From an uncultured Bacteroidota bacterium (GTDB lineage Bacteria; Bacteroidota; Bacteroidia; 2-12-FULL-35-15), in the NCBI GenBank assembly GCA_903870175.1, contig CAIQBY010000339.1, positions 1 through 34,462 on the forward strand: a DNA stretch of 34,462 nucleotides, written 5' to 3'. Numbering within the stretch: position 1 is the stretch's first letter; the number at the start of each line of letters is the position of its first letter. This document shows positions 26,696 to 33,452 of the stretch, piece by piece. The notes under the pieces were generated by a model. That model saw only the letters and a list, made by a program, of their open reading frames with translations. It had not been told where the DNA came from and searched no databases. The translations under genes and the position numbers were made by a program.

Positions 26696-27220
26696 GGCTT
26701 TTTGTTTTTATTGATTAATAATTACTCTTTACTGTATGATGCACTTTTATTGATTATTCCATATATTATAAGGAACAATTTTAAAATCATTAATTAAATC
26801 GTACTTTAGAAAGAACTATAAATAAAGGATTTCAGGATGAAGACTCGCTCCTTAACTTCTTTATTTATTTTAAAATTCAACCGGCAGTTTATTGTTTTGC
26901 CAAAACAGTAATAATGTAAGCGTACTCGTTTTTCTGATTATTTACTTAGGGTAGGTGTGTTTCAAATCTTTTAATTTTATTTGATTTGTATGAAGCGATT
27001 ATTTTATTTGACAGTTAATTTTCAGAACTCTTGATTTTGTTATAACTTGATTTCGGGTGCAAGTTATTACAAAGAGAAACACGAAAATATCAAATCCTGT
27101 GAGCGGTATGAATTGGCACTGTGAGCGGTCGTTTTTTCAAGTAAGCGGTAAAAGCAAAAATGTGTTTTTTCATTTTCACAGCATATTTGGCTTATTGACA
27201 AGTGAAATTATTCTTAGTAA
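26696..27220. other. Non-coding gap upstream of tonB
   Basis: About 525 bp with no credible gene. It presumably carries the tonB promoter, but no clear TAnnTTTG box was found near the tonB start. The only visible structure is the triple GAGCGGT repeat at 27098-27149. The transposon starts just after it. Confidence 0.6.
27098..27149 (+). repeat. Triple GAGCGGT repeat, possible relic of an IS end
   Basis: TGTGAGCGGT at 27098 and 27120, and AGTAAGCGGT at 27140, spaced 22 and 20 bp. Multiple short repeats near TG-ended termini are typical of IS21-family ends, but no transposase is present. The assignment is inference only. Confidence 0.35.
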
Positions 27221-27228
27221 AACAAAAT
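27221..27228 (+). repeat. Left 8-bp target site duplication
   Basis: AACAAAAT, identical to 31764-31771. Eight base pairs is the known duplication length of the IS1595 family. Confidence 0.85.
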
Positions 27229-27254
27229 CGCACCTATCCCTTTTAGTACAGAAA
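27229..27254 (+). repeat. Left terminal inverted repeat of the transposon
   Basis: 26 bp starting CGCACCTATCCC and ending AGTACAGAAA, a perfect inverse of 31738-31763. Confidence 0.9.
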
Positions 27255-27336
27255 AATGAAAAATTTTTCAAAAAATTCTGTTTGTAAAGGTTGTTAATAT
27301 TGAGTTTTAGTAGAAATTAATAATGAAAAATGCTTT

Positions 27337-27546
27337 ATGGCAACCAAAGTAGAAGCGAAATTGGAAATGTATATGAAAATTGAAGTCATTACATATAGTG
27401 GATTAAAAGATTTAATATTAAATAGCAAAGATAAAGAATTAATACAATATTTTAATGATGCTATTGAACGGGAATCAATAACGCTTCATTCGCAAGTGCT
27501 TGGATTTTCTCATTATGAAACACAATCTCCTGATGCGAAAGAGTAG
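27337..27546 (+). CDS. Hypothetical small cargo protein (69 aa)
   Basis: 69 residues (MATKVEAKLEMYMKIEVITY then SGLKDLILNSKDKEL), helical and charged, with codon use like its neighbours over the first 45 codons. Its last 28 codons overlap the convergent small gene at 27461-27724, which has the better promoter. It could be a real tail-to-tail partner or a chance frame. No family recognised. Confidence 0.4.
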   Translation: MATKVEAKLEMYMKIEVITYSGLKDLILNSKDKELIQYFNDAIERESITLHSQVLGFSHYETQSPDAKE

Positions 27547-27724
27547 TATTAGTCATATATTTGACAAGCGGTATTGCGTTTCCGTTAAAATGAACTTCAA
27601 TAGTCCCATTAAAGCCGTTGAAATAATCGGTGTTTTGTTGGTAAATAATTTCAAACTGCTTTTCTGTTTTCTCTTTAATTGCAACAATAATTTCACCGTC
27701 GAATACAGGAATAAACTTACCCAT
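27461..27724 (-). CDS. Hypothetical small cargo protein (87 aa)
   Basis: 87 residues starting MGKFIPVFDGEIIVAIKEKT; strand-rich first half (FEIIYQQNTDYFNGFNGTIEV) and helical end. A TATATTTG box lies 23 nt before the ATG on the minus strand, giving good expression evidence. It is divergent from the gene at 27763. No family recognised; it might regulate the divergent pair, but nothing in it looks like a DNA-binding helix. Confidence 0.6.
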   Translation of the reverse strand: MGKFIPVFDGEIIVAIKEKTEKQFEIIYQQNTDYFNGFNGTIEVHFNGNAIPLVKYMTNTTLSHQEIVFHNEKIQALANEALLIPVQ

Positions 27725-27747
27725 TGTTTTGATAATTTAACATTATG

Positions 27748-27755
27748 CAAATATA
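27748..27755 (-). promoter_or_regulatory. -7 box of the 87-aa cargo gene
   Basis: TATATTTG on the minus strand, in the 38-bp gap between the divergent genes. Confidence 0.5.
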
Positions 27756-27762
27756 GAAATAA

Positions 27763-28062
27763 ATGAAAAAAGAAAGAAATACAACTATACAAACGGTTTA
27801 TTGTGCAAGTATAATAATTAAAACATTCAAAGAATTATATGATTTGGACAATAAAAAATACTATTCAATAAAAGAATTTTCCAATAAAGTAACACACACA
27901 CACCTATACGATTCACTTATTAGTGTTTACGGCAATTTCAGCATCAATGACTATAAAGATATTATTATGGGGCTTAACAAAGGATGCTTGTTGCATAAAC
28001 GAGTAAGCGACAATAAGTACCAATTTTGGAATATACAGGGAGGTGGACTACTTGATAAGTAA
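27763..28062 (+). CDS. Hypothetical cargo protein (99 aa)
   Basis: 99 residues (MKKERNTTIQTVYCASIIIK then TFKELYDLDNKKYYSIKEF). Helical, with a compact C-terminal segment LNKGCLLHKRVSDNKYQFWN that could be the wing of a winged-helix fold; this is a guess from pattern only. It overlaps the next gene by 20 nt, so the two are probably translated as a coupled pair. Confidence 0.6.
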   Translation: MKKERNTTIQTVYCASIIIKTFKELYDLDNKKYYSIKEFSNKVTHTHLYDSLISVYGNFSINDYKDIIMGLNKGCLLHKRVSDNKYQFWNIQGGGLLDK

Positions 28063-28465
28063 TTCTATTGTATATTCTTTATCGGCAGAGGCAATAGGTG
28101 ATATATTGCCTTTTGGTGCGCAGGTTATAGCCAAACCAATAAAAACAAGTTGCGACCTTAATGATATGTTAGAATATATATTTTCTCAAATTGAATTTAA
28201 TATGTCAGAAACAAAGGAAAAAGAACTTTTATTAGGGTTGGTTTATAATTCAATAAATAATTACTTTTCACAGTTTACAGGTAAAACAGATAAGCTACTT
28301 AGTAAATATAAACGCGATTCAATTATAGGCTTTATCGTTTATAAATTCGGCTTTCAGTTGTCAAAAGAGATAAGAGAGTTTAACCAAGAAGAGCCGTCAA
28401 ATGAGTTGTTGCACCAAGCAATAAAGTACCGTACTACTACACTACAAAAGAAAAAGAGTAAGTAA
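28043..28465 (+). CDS. Hypothetical cargo protein (140 aa, GTG start)
   Basis: 140 residues, probably from GTG at 28043, preceded by AGGGAGG; a TTG at 28052 is the alternative, and no ATG occurs in the first 30 codons. The start is hydrophobic and Gly-containing (NSIVYSLSAEAIGDILPFGA), then helical and charged, ending in a Lys-rich tail (TTTLQKKKSK). It overlaps the 99-aa gene in a different frame. The gene's end forms half of a terminator hairpin. No family recognised. Confidence 0.6.
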   Translation: MDYLISNSIVYSLSAEAIGDILPFGAQVIAKPIKTSCDLNDMLEYIFSQIEFNMSETKEKELLLGLVYNSINNYFSQFTGKTDKLLSKYKRDSIIGFIVYKFGFQLSKEIREFNQEEPSNELLHQAIKYRTTTLQKKKSK

Positions 28466-28483
28466 TTAAACCTACTCTTTTTT
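28451..28483 (+). terminator. Terminator overlapping the end of the 140-aa gene
   Basis: The stem AAAAAGAGTA (28451-28460) pairs with TACTCTTTTT (28473-28482), loop 12 nt, ending in a T-run. The stop codon TAA (28463-28465) lies in the loop. It closes the left cargo operon before the iteron region. Confidence 0.75.
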
Positions 28484-28532
28484 GCACTTATTACATCTTA
28501 ATAAGCATTTGCACTCGACAAGCATCACAAAG

Positions 28533-28670
28533 GTAGGTAAATTTTCAATACGAATTTACCTAAGTAAAAAATAAACAAATTTTACCCAGTAAAAACACTT
28601 CCACTTTTTACCTAAGTAAAAAAAATGCAAATTTTACCTAAGTAAAAACAGCATACGATTTTACCTATTC
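28533..28670. repeat. 26-bp-phased palindromic iteron array
   Basis: The sequence TTTACCTAAGTAAAAA starts at 28555, 28607 and 28633. A variant, TTTACCCAGTAAAAA, starts at 28581, a half site TTTACCTA at 28660, and an inverted half site (TAGGTAAA) at 28534-28541. The start-to-start spacing is 26, 26, 26 and 27 bp. Each full unit is itself palindromic (TTTAC-CTAA-GTAAA), as expected for a dimeric binding protein. The array lies upstream of the tRNA-like sequence and transposase, where an operator or transposition enhancer would sit. Confidence 0.85.
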
Positions 28671-28712
28671 ACATCGGTATCTATTCCTGAACTTTGCATA
28701 AAAAAGTTAAAG

Positions 28713-28785
28713 GGGGAGTTAGTATTATGTGGTAAAATAACGCACTCGACAGGCGAAGTAAAGAGTTCGATTCTCTTATTCTCCA
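28713..28785 (+). ncRNA. tRNA-like sequence (73 nt), degenerate
   Basis: Seen: a seven-pair acceptor stem GGGGAGT with ATTCTCC (two G-U), T8-A9, a D-loop GG, and a perfect 5-bp T arm AAGAG-TTCGATT-CTCTT with TTCGANT loop. The unpaired 3' A is not followed by an encoded CCA. Weak points: the D stem has about three imperfect pairs, and the anticodon stem only three good pairs around CTCGACA (anticodon would be CGA). Variable loop 4 nt. It may be a decayed tRNA or a tRNA mimic. The motif GCACTCGACARGC also occurs at 28511 outside this structure. A GAACTTTG box (28689-28696) upstream is close to the -7 consensus. Confidence 0.35.
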
Positions 28786-28828
28786 TTTAATTTTTGAATG
28801 GTTTAGTAACAATTTAAAAACAAAAGAA

Positions 28829-29998
28829 ATGAATTTAATTAACTTACAAGAAGACTTTAATACGCATTTGAGATGTATTAAACATTTGGAAACGGTACGC
28901 TGGGGCGGTATTCCAGTATGTCCGCATTGTGAATCTGAAAGAGTAACGGCACGTTCAATGATAAAGAAGTCGCCAAGAGGACGTAAGAGAATACGTCCCG
29001 AAAAACTTTATCAAACACCAAAGTACCATTGCAACAACTGTAACAAAGACTTTACAGTACTTATGGGTACTATTTTTGAAGGAAGTAAAATGCCGTTGGA
29101 AAAATGGTTTATGCTTATAACGCTTATGCTTAATGCAAGAAAAGGTATCAGCGCAATGCAGATACACAGGGATTTAGGAATAACTTACAAATCGGCGTGG
29201 TACTCTGCAATGCGTGTAAGGTGTGCTATGCTTGACCAAGCACACTTATTGGAAGGCGTGGTAGAAATGGATGAAACGTATATTGGAGGTAAACCACGAA
29301 AACGCAATACTCCCGATAATGTAGCAAACATAGGATATACAGACCTTGACGAAGACCAATGGGACAAAAAGAAATTTCCACCAAGCAAGCGTGGACGTGG
29401 TGCAAACAAAACGGCAGTAGTAGGAATTGTTGAACGTGGCAAAGGAAAGCGAGTAGTGATGCAGGTAAAGGACAGGTTGCGAAGCGAAGACCTTTTAAAA
29501 ATGTTGCATCGTTTTGTAAATATGAAAAAAGGCGAGGTGGTTGTAATGACTGACGATTTTACTTCATACAAAGCGTTTGACAAGGTAATACAGCACTTTA
29601 CAGTAAACCACAGTAAAAAGGAATATGTAAAATACCTAAAAGGCATTAAAGATTCAATACATACAAATACTATCGAAGGCGTGTGGAGTATTATAAAAAA
29701 CGGCATCAGAGGGCAGTACCACGTTTTAAGTAAAAAGTACTTGCCGTTTTATTTAGCCGAAGCAGCCTATAAATACAACCGAATGGATAAAGAAGATAAA
29801 GCAACGGCATTTGATGAAACTATTGACAATGCAGTCGTCAATGAAAAGTGTGAGGTTAATTACAAACCAAAGGCGTATCCTCGTTTCCTTGCGAACAGAA
29901 ATAGGAAAAGTAAAACAAAAGTCGCCAAGAAAAATGAGCGTATTTCCCTTTTGAAAAAGAAAAAGAAGTTGAAGAAAATTGGGAAGAAACGGAAATGA
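28829..29998 (+). CDS. IS1595-family transposase (ISXO2-like DDE)
   Basis: 389 residues. N-terminal zinc ribbon Cys31-Cys34 and Cys68-Cys71 (CPHC, CNNC), a helix-turn-helix-like stretch (about 105-130, AMQIHRDLGITYKSAWYSAM), then the ISXO2-like catalytic domain. Acidic triad candidates are Asp148 (VEMDETYIGGK), Asp242/243 (VMTDDFTSY) and Glu283 (NTIEGVWSIIKN). The C-terminal 70 residues are strongly basic. It should catalyse cut-and-paste or replicative movement at the 26-bp ends. Start at the ATG 28829, well after the tRNA-like sequence. It appears intact. Confidence 0.95.
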   Translation: MNLINLQEDFNTHLRCIKHLETVRWGGIPVCPHCESERVTARSMIKKSPRGRKRIRPEKLYQTPKYHCNNCNKDFTVLMGTIFEGSKMPLEKWFMLITLMLNARKGISAMQIHRDLGITYKSAWYSAMRVRCAMLDQAHLLEGVVEMDETYIGGKPRKRNTPDNVANIGYTDLDEDQWDKKKFPPSKRGRGANKTAVVGIVERGKGKRVVMQVKDRLRSEDLLKMLHRFVNMKKGEVVVMTDDFTSYKAFDKVIQHFTVNHSKKEYVKYLKGIKDSIHTNTIEGVWSIIKNGIRGQYHVLSKKYLPFYLAEAAYKYNRMDKEDKATAFDETIDNAVVNEKCEVNYKPKAYPRFLANRNRKSKTKVAKKNERISLLKKKKKLKKIGKKRK

Positions 29999-30019
29999 AC
30001 ATTATTTGTTGAAAAGTAA

Positions 30020-30053
30020 TTTGTATATACAAAGAAAATAATTTGTACCTTTG
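30020..30053 (+). promoter_or_regulatory. Full promoter of the right cargo operon
   Basis: -33 TTTG (30020-30023), 22-nt spacer, -7 TACCTTTG (30046-30053). This is the best complete Bacteroidota-type promoter in the window. Confidence 0.65.
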
Positions 30054-30112
30054 CCTCTGAATATCCCGTAAACAATCGGATTGAGGGGGAAGCAAAATTT
30101 CATATTGCCGTC

Positions 30113-30150
30113 TTAAAATTAGTTTAACTACTTTAGCAGACTAATTTTAA
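30113..30150 (+). promoter_or_regulatory. Hairpin in the 5' leader of the right cargo operon
   Basis: An 11-bp perfect stem, TTAAAATTAGT with ACTAATTTTAA, and a 16-nt loop, between the promoter and the ATG at 30163. The leader is about 105 nt, long compared with the nearly leaderless genes elsewhere in the window. It might act in attenuation or stability. Confidence 0.4.
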
Positions 30151-30162
30151 AAACGAAATAAT

Positions 30163-30747
30163 ATGAAACAAGTATTTGCAAACTTAAAGAGAAGAATTGA
30201 AAATAATCTTATTTTTATTTTCCTGTTATTTAGTGCAAAAATTGTAGAGGTGTTCGTTTTACTCAAGGAAATATACCAAAAGATGAAATTAACTATTACA
30301 GAACCGCAAACAAAAGCAGTATGGGAGTTAATCTGTAATTTTAATTGGGTTGATTTTTGCACTCAATTCATTATCATATTAGCGTTATATTTGATACTAA
30401 AGAGGTACGTTAAAATAAAGAATGGGTTAGGTGTTATGGTAACTGAAATTAATGACGGTTTTACTCAAATTACAGACAATGTGTATAAGTCTGAAAGTAT
30501 TTTAAATACAAAAATCAGATATGTTGATTTCCGAATAACGAACAAGGATTTAGATAATGACAAGTACCTTCAAAAACTACATAGTGAAGGTTTTTCAAAA
30601 GAAGACTTGATAGAAATTGGGGTTGATGAAAAGTTTTTAGAACAAAATAAAGATAAACTTTTACCAAGAACAGTTATTGAAAAGTATAAAGAATTTAAGT
30701 TTGAATTAGAAAAACACAATAAAGAAAAAAAGAATGGAAAAGAATAG
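30163..30747 (+). CDS. Hypothetical two-TM cargo protein (194 aa)
   Basis: 194 residues. TM1 about 14-34 (NNLIFIFLLFSAKIVEVFVL) and TM2 about 66-81 (FCTQFIIILALYLILKRY), followed by a soluble helical domain of about 110 residues with a charged coiled-coil-like tail (EKYKEFKFELEKHNKEKK). First gene of the right cargo operon, with its own promoter. Overlaps the next gene by 14 nt. Function unknown. Confidence 0.65.
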   Translation: MKQVFANLKRRIENNLIFIFLLFSAKIVEVFVLLKEIYQKMKLTITEPQTKAVWELICNFNWVDFCTQFIIILALYLILKRYVKIKNGLGVMVTEINDGFTQITDNVYKSESILNTKIRYVDFRITNKDLDNDKYLQKLHSEGFSKEDLIEIGVDEKFLEQNKDKLLPRTVIEKYKEFKFELEKHNKEKKNGKE

Positions 30748-30931
30748 CTTTATAATATTAGGAAGTGTTTTAGTTGGCTACGCTTTTGCCTCGCTTCAAA
30801 AAACAAACGAAATAAAAAACTCTGATTGCGAAACATTAAAAGCGGAATATGCGAAAAGTAGTAATATTACAACTGGAGGCATAGCTTTGGCAGGCTTGAT
30901 ATTGGTTGCCGTTGGTATATTTGGAAAATAA
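30734..30931 (+). CDS. Small hypothetical membrane protein (65 aa)
   Basis: 65 residues with two hydrophobic segments: residues 5-20 (SFIILGSVLVGYAFAS) and 46-63 (TGGIALAGLILVAVGIFG). Short charged loop between them. Overlaps the end of the two-TM protein by 14 nt, suggesting coupled translation and perhaps a membrane complex. Small holin-like layout, but no family recognised. Confidence 0.6.
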   Translation: MEKNSFIILGSVLVGYAFASLQKTNEIKNSDCETLKAEYAKSSNITTGGIALAGLILVAVGIFGK

Positions 30932-30949
30932 GTTTGAACGTCTTTTATT

Positions 30950-31726
30950 ATGGCAAAGAAACCAAAGAAAAAGTGGAAAATGTGGGCGGACGACACCACC
31001 GAAGAAGAAAAATTGAAGTATAAAGAATTAAAAGAGGAAATGTCTAAAATGTCTATGAAGGCAATAACTGACCACCTCGCAAAACACGAAAAAGTTTCAG
31101 AGGATAATGTTTGTTATGAGTTATCGAAACCTGTTTTAGCGAAAGACTGGGATAGCAAAGAAGACGACCATTGGGACAATATTAAAACTAATAAAGCCAA
31201 AAAGCTATTATAGGACGGTTCGTGGAAAGGTTTGTTAAAAGCCTTTTCCGAACATAATTGGGCTATGATAACAGCAATTCCCAGTAAAGTGGACACCTCT
31301 CTTTCGTTTAAAGAAATGGCAAGGTTAGGTAGTAAGGCATTAGCAAAACAGAAGACTGTTAGTTTAAACCAAGCGAGGGCGCAAGCTCTAAATATAAGAA
31401 TACGAAGCACCTCAAAAAATAAAGACGATGGTATTAAACATCTTTTAAAAATGTATTTTAAGGAATGGACGGAGGAGCAACTTAATGACGGGTTAAGTGA
31501 GTTATACGCTATTTATAACGAACAAGCATTAACACTTAAAATGTTTCCGATAGAAGGAAAATATATCAATCAATTTCATAAGGAAACAACAGGGCGAACA
31601 TTGAAGTCAATAGCTGAAATGAAAAAAACTCCAATGAGTTACGAGGAAGAATACGCAAGGCACAAAAAGATGGCGGCAGACGAAAGAGAGAGGGAAAGAC
31701 GTGAACGCGAAAATGAAAAAAATTAA
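30950..31726 (+). pseudogene. Cargo gene split by a single in-frame TAG
   Basis: One reading frame runs from the ATG at 30950 to the TAA at 31726, broken only by TAG at 31211-31213. Upstream part: 87 residues, basic start (MAKKPKKKWKMWADDTTEEE) and helical. Downstream part: 171 residues, beginning DGSWKGLLKAFSEHNW directly after the TAG and ending in a charged coiled coil (RERERRERENEKN). The bases just after the stop still look coding, so a C-to-T change of CAG to TAG is the simplest history. Alternatively the stop is read through, or the second part restarts at TTG 31232 or ATG 31265. No family recognised. Confidence 0.6.
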
Positions 31727-31737
31727 AAAAAATTCTA

Positions 31738-31763
31738 TTTCTGTACTAAAAGGGATAGGTGCG
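31738..31763 (-). repeat. Right terminal inverted repeat of the transposon
   Basis: 26 bp ending AGGGATAGGTGCG, a perfect inverse of 27229-27254. Confidence 0.9.
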
Positions 31764-31771
31764 AACAAAAT
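31764..31771 (+). repeat. Right 8-bp target site duplication
   Basis: AACAAAAT, identical to 27221-27228. Confidence 0.85.
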
Positions 31772-31780
31772 TTATTTCTC

Positions 31781-31804
31781 GGTGAAAAGTAGGGGCTACA
31801 TCAC
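31781..31804 (+). repeat. CAGGGG core repeat (solo, variant)
   Basis: GGTGAAAAGTAGGGGCTACA, then TCAC; same layout as the core at 21481 (AGGGGCTGCATCA). The transposon inserted about ten bp to its left. Confidence 0.55.
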
Positions 31805-31852
31805 GTGCTTATTTGACAGATTATAAAAAAAATTTATTCGAAAAATAGTTGA

Positions 31853-32962
31853 TTAAGGAACCTTTTTATTTAGAAGCATATCAATGGTTGTATGGGCAAA
31901 ACCACTTTCGTATTTTTCTACAATCTCCATAATTTTAAAATTTATTTCTTCACGAATATTAAGCAGAAATTTATATTCCATAGTATCCACAGTATAGGAA
32001 ATCATTATGTTTATGCCGCTTTCACTGAAATTAAATAGTTTGATTAGTGTTTCATTTTTAACAATCACAGGATTATTCTCCAGATAAATTTGAATATCCG
32101 TTATTATATTTTTCACCTGTGCAGTTTTAGTTCCGTAAGATAATGCCATATTGAATTTTACTACGCGCTGCATCCGCATTGATAAATTATCAAGTTCGCT
32201 ATCCACCATTTTTTTGTTGGGTACTGTTACATAACTTTTCTCGGCAGTGCGAATACGCGTACTTCTGAAACCTATTTTTTCTACTGTTCCTTCCAAAGTA
32301 CCTACTTTTATTAAATCGCCAACAGTAAATGGTTTGTCTAAAAAGATGGTAAACGAACCCAATAAATTTTCCAGAGATTCCTTTGCAGCAAGTGCTACCG
32401 CCAATCCTCCGATTCCTAAACCGGCAATAAGCGATGCTACATTCAACTCGAATACAGCACCGAGAATAAAGAATAATGAAAAGATACTTACAATAACTTT
32501 TGCCGCATCCTTTACAAAAGGAATTATTTGGTCATCTGTCTTTGATGCTGTTCCGGCTGCTCTGTGCGAAAGTACCAAAGCAAGAAAATCAATTACACGC
32601 AATATAATCCAGGTAATACTTACTACCATAAATATTTGGAACAACCGAAATAAGATAAGCCGAAGCCCAAAATGTTCAATAGTAACTAAATTCCATTCAG
32701 TCGGGAAAGTAATTCTGTCAAATGCCAGATAAAATGAAATCAGTAAAATAAGGAGGCCAAGCGGTTTTTTCAACAGGAATAAAAGACGTTCATACCCAAC
32801 TCCTTTCGAATACTTTTGAAGAAACTTAAAAACAAATAATGCAAGCAGCTTTGATAATAGCTTCTTGAAAAGCAAGCCTGTCAATATAATCCCGACAAAC
32901 CAACAGTATGACTCAAGCGTGTTTCCTAAAAATGTCCGGTGAAATATTTCCTGTATTATCAT
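31853..32962 (-). CDS. MscS-family mechanosensitive ion channel
   Basis: 369 residues. About four TM segments lie in the first 190 residues. The pore helix follows, with the Gly/Ala pattern AGLGIGGLAVALAAKESLENLLGS (quoted in part), then the beta domain (FLDKPFTVGDLIKVGTLEGTVEKIG) and the motif RSTRIRT-YVTVPNKKMVDSELDN. It opens under membrane tension to release solutes during hypo-osmotic shock. Promoter box TACCTTTG at 33003-33010 on the minus strand. Confidence 0.92.
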   Translation of the reverse strand: MIIQEIFHRTFLGNTLESYCWFVGIILTGLLFKKLLSKLLALFVFKFLQKYSKGVGYERLLFLLKKPLGLLILLISFYLAFDRITFPTEWNLVTIEHFGLRLILFRLFQIFMVVSITWIILRVIDFLALVLSHRAAGTASKTDDQIIPFVKDAAKVIVSIFSLFFILGAVFELNVASLIAGLGIGGLAVALAAKESLENLLGSFTIFLDKPFTVGDLIKVGTLEGTVEKIGFRSTRIRTAEKSYVTVPNKKMVDSELDNLSMRMQRVVKFNMALSYGTKTAQVKNIITDIQIYLENNPVIVKNETLIKLFNFSESGINIMISYTVDTMEYKFLLNIREEINFKIMEIVEKYESGFAHTTIDMLLNKKVP

Positions 32963-33002
32963 TGTATTTATTTGTTTTTAGATGTAAAAAAATGATTGGT
33001 CG

Positions 33003-33010
33003 CAAAGGTA
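33003..33010 (-). promoter_or_regulatory. -7 box of the MscS-family gene
   Basis: TACCTTTG on the minus strand, 40 nt before the ATG at 32962. Confidence 0.5.
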
Positions 33011-33131
33011 TATTGAAAATTTCAACTATTTTTTTGTAAAATAATTTTGTTTTGAGTTATAATTTTTTAGAAATTTGTATTATTAATCTTTTAAAAATAA
33101 CATTTAGTTTGAAAAACAAATTTCATTACAA

Positions 33132-33368
33132 ATGAAAAAACTAAACAATTCAAAAAAAGTTGCCGCTAAAAAAGGCACTGAAAAAGCGAAGGATTCGGAC
33201 GAATTAAGAAAACCGACTAAGCTTAAACCTCTTAAGGAAAAAGAAAAAAAGGGATGGAAACATAACCTTGATGATGATGAAGAGGATTTCCGAATGGAGG
33301 ATGATGTCAAACTTGACAGCCACTTTGATGATGACGAAGATGAAGATTTTTACTCAGAAGATTTTTAA
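33132..33368 (+). CDS. Small charge-segregated protein (78 aa)
   Basis: 78 residues with a strongly basic first half (MKKLNNSKKVAAKKGTEKAK, then KPTKLKPLKEKEKKGWKHN) and an acidic second half (DDDEEDF, DDDEDEDF). It is likely disordered. The layout is that of small conserved Bacteroidota proteins of unknown role and could bind nucleic acid or ribosomes; that is inference. Followed by a strong bidirectional hairpin. Confidence 0.7.
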   Translation: MKKLNNSKKVAAKKGTEKAKDSDELRKPTKLKPLKEKEKKGWKHNLDDDEEDFRMEDDVKLDSHFDDDEDEDFYSEDF

Positions 33369-33396
33369 TTAATACTGCTTTTAGCTGCAGTGTTGC

Positions 33397-33429
33397 AATA
33401 AAATTCATTTTCCTAAAATGAATTTTATT
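33397..33429. terminator. Bidirectional terminator
   Basis: A 15-bp perfect stem, AATAAAATTCATTTT (33397-33411) with AAAATGAATTTTATT (33415-33429), and a 3-nt loop CCT. It lies between convergent genes, so it can serve both. AT-rich but very long. Confidence 0.8.
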
Positions 33430-33452
33430 TATCCTTGATACAATAATTGTAT

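Larger units (their letters stand above)
27229..31763. mobile_element. IS1595-family (ISXO2-like) transposon with cargo genes, 4,535 bp
   Basis: Seen directly: 26-bp perfect terminal inverted repeats, an 8-bp target duplication on both sides, and an ISXO2-type transposase in the middle. The transposase is flanked on both sides by small genes with no relation to transposition. Known family background: IS1595 elements duplicate 8 bp, and some groups carry passenger genes. Perfect ends and duplication suggest a recent insertion. It entered a non-coding gap between tonB and the MscS gene, ten bp from a CAGGGG core. The whole element is intact except for the TAG inside one cargo gene. Confidence 0.93.

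Noticed and set aside
27057-27287. 76-aa plus-strand ORF
   Set aside because: It crosses the transposon boundary at 27229, so it is a product of the insertion and not a gene.
28713-28785. Suppressor tRNA for the TAG at 31211
   Set aside because: The only plausible anticodon is CGA, not CTA, and the anticodon stem is weak.
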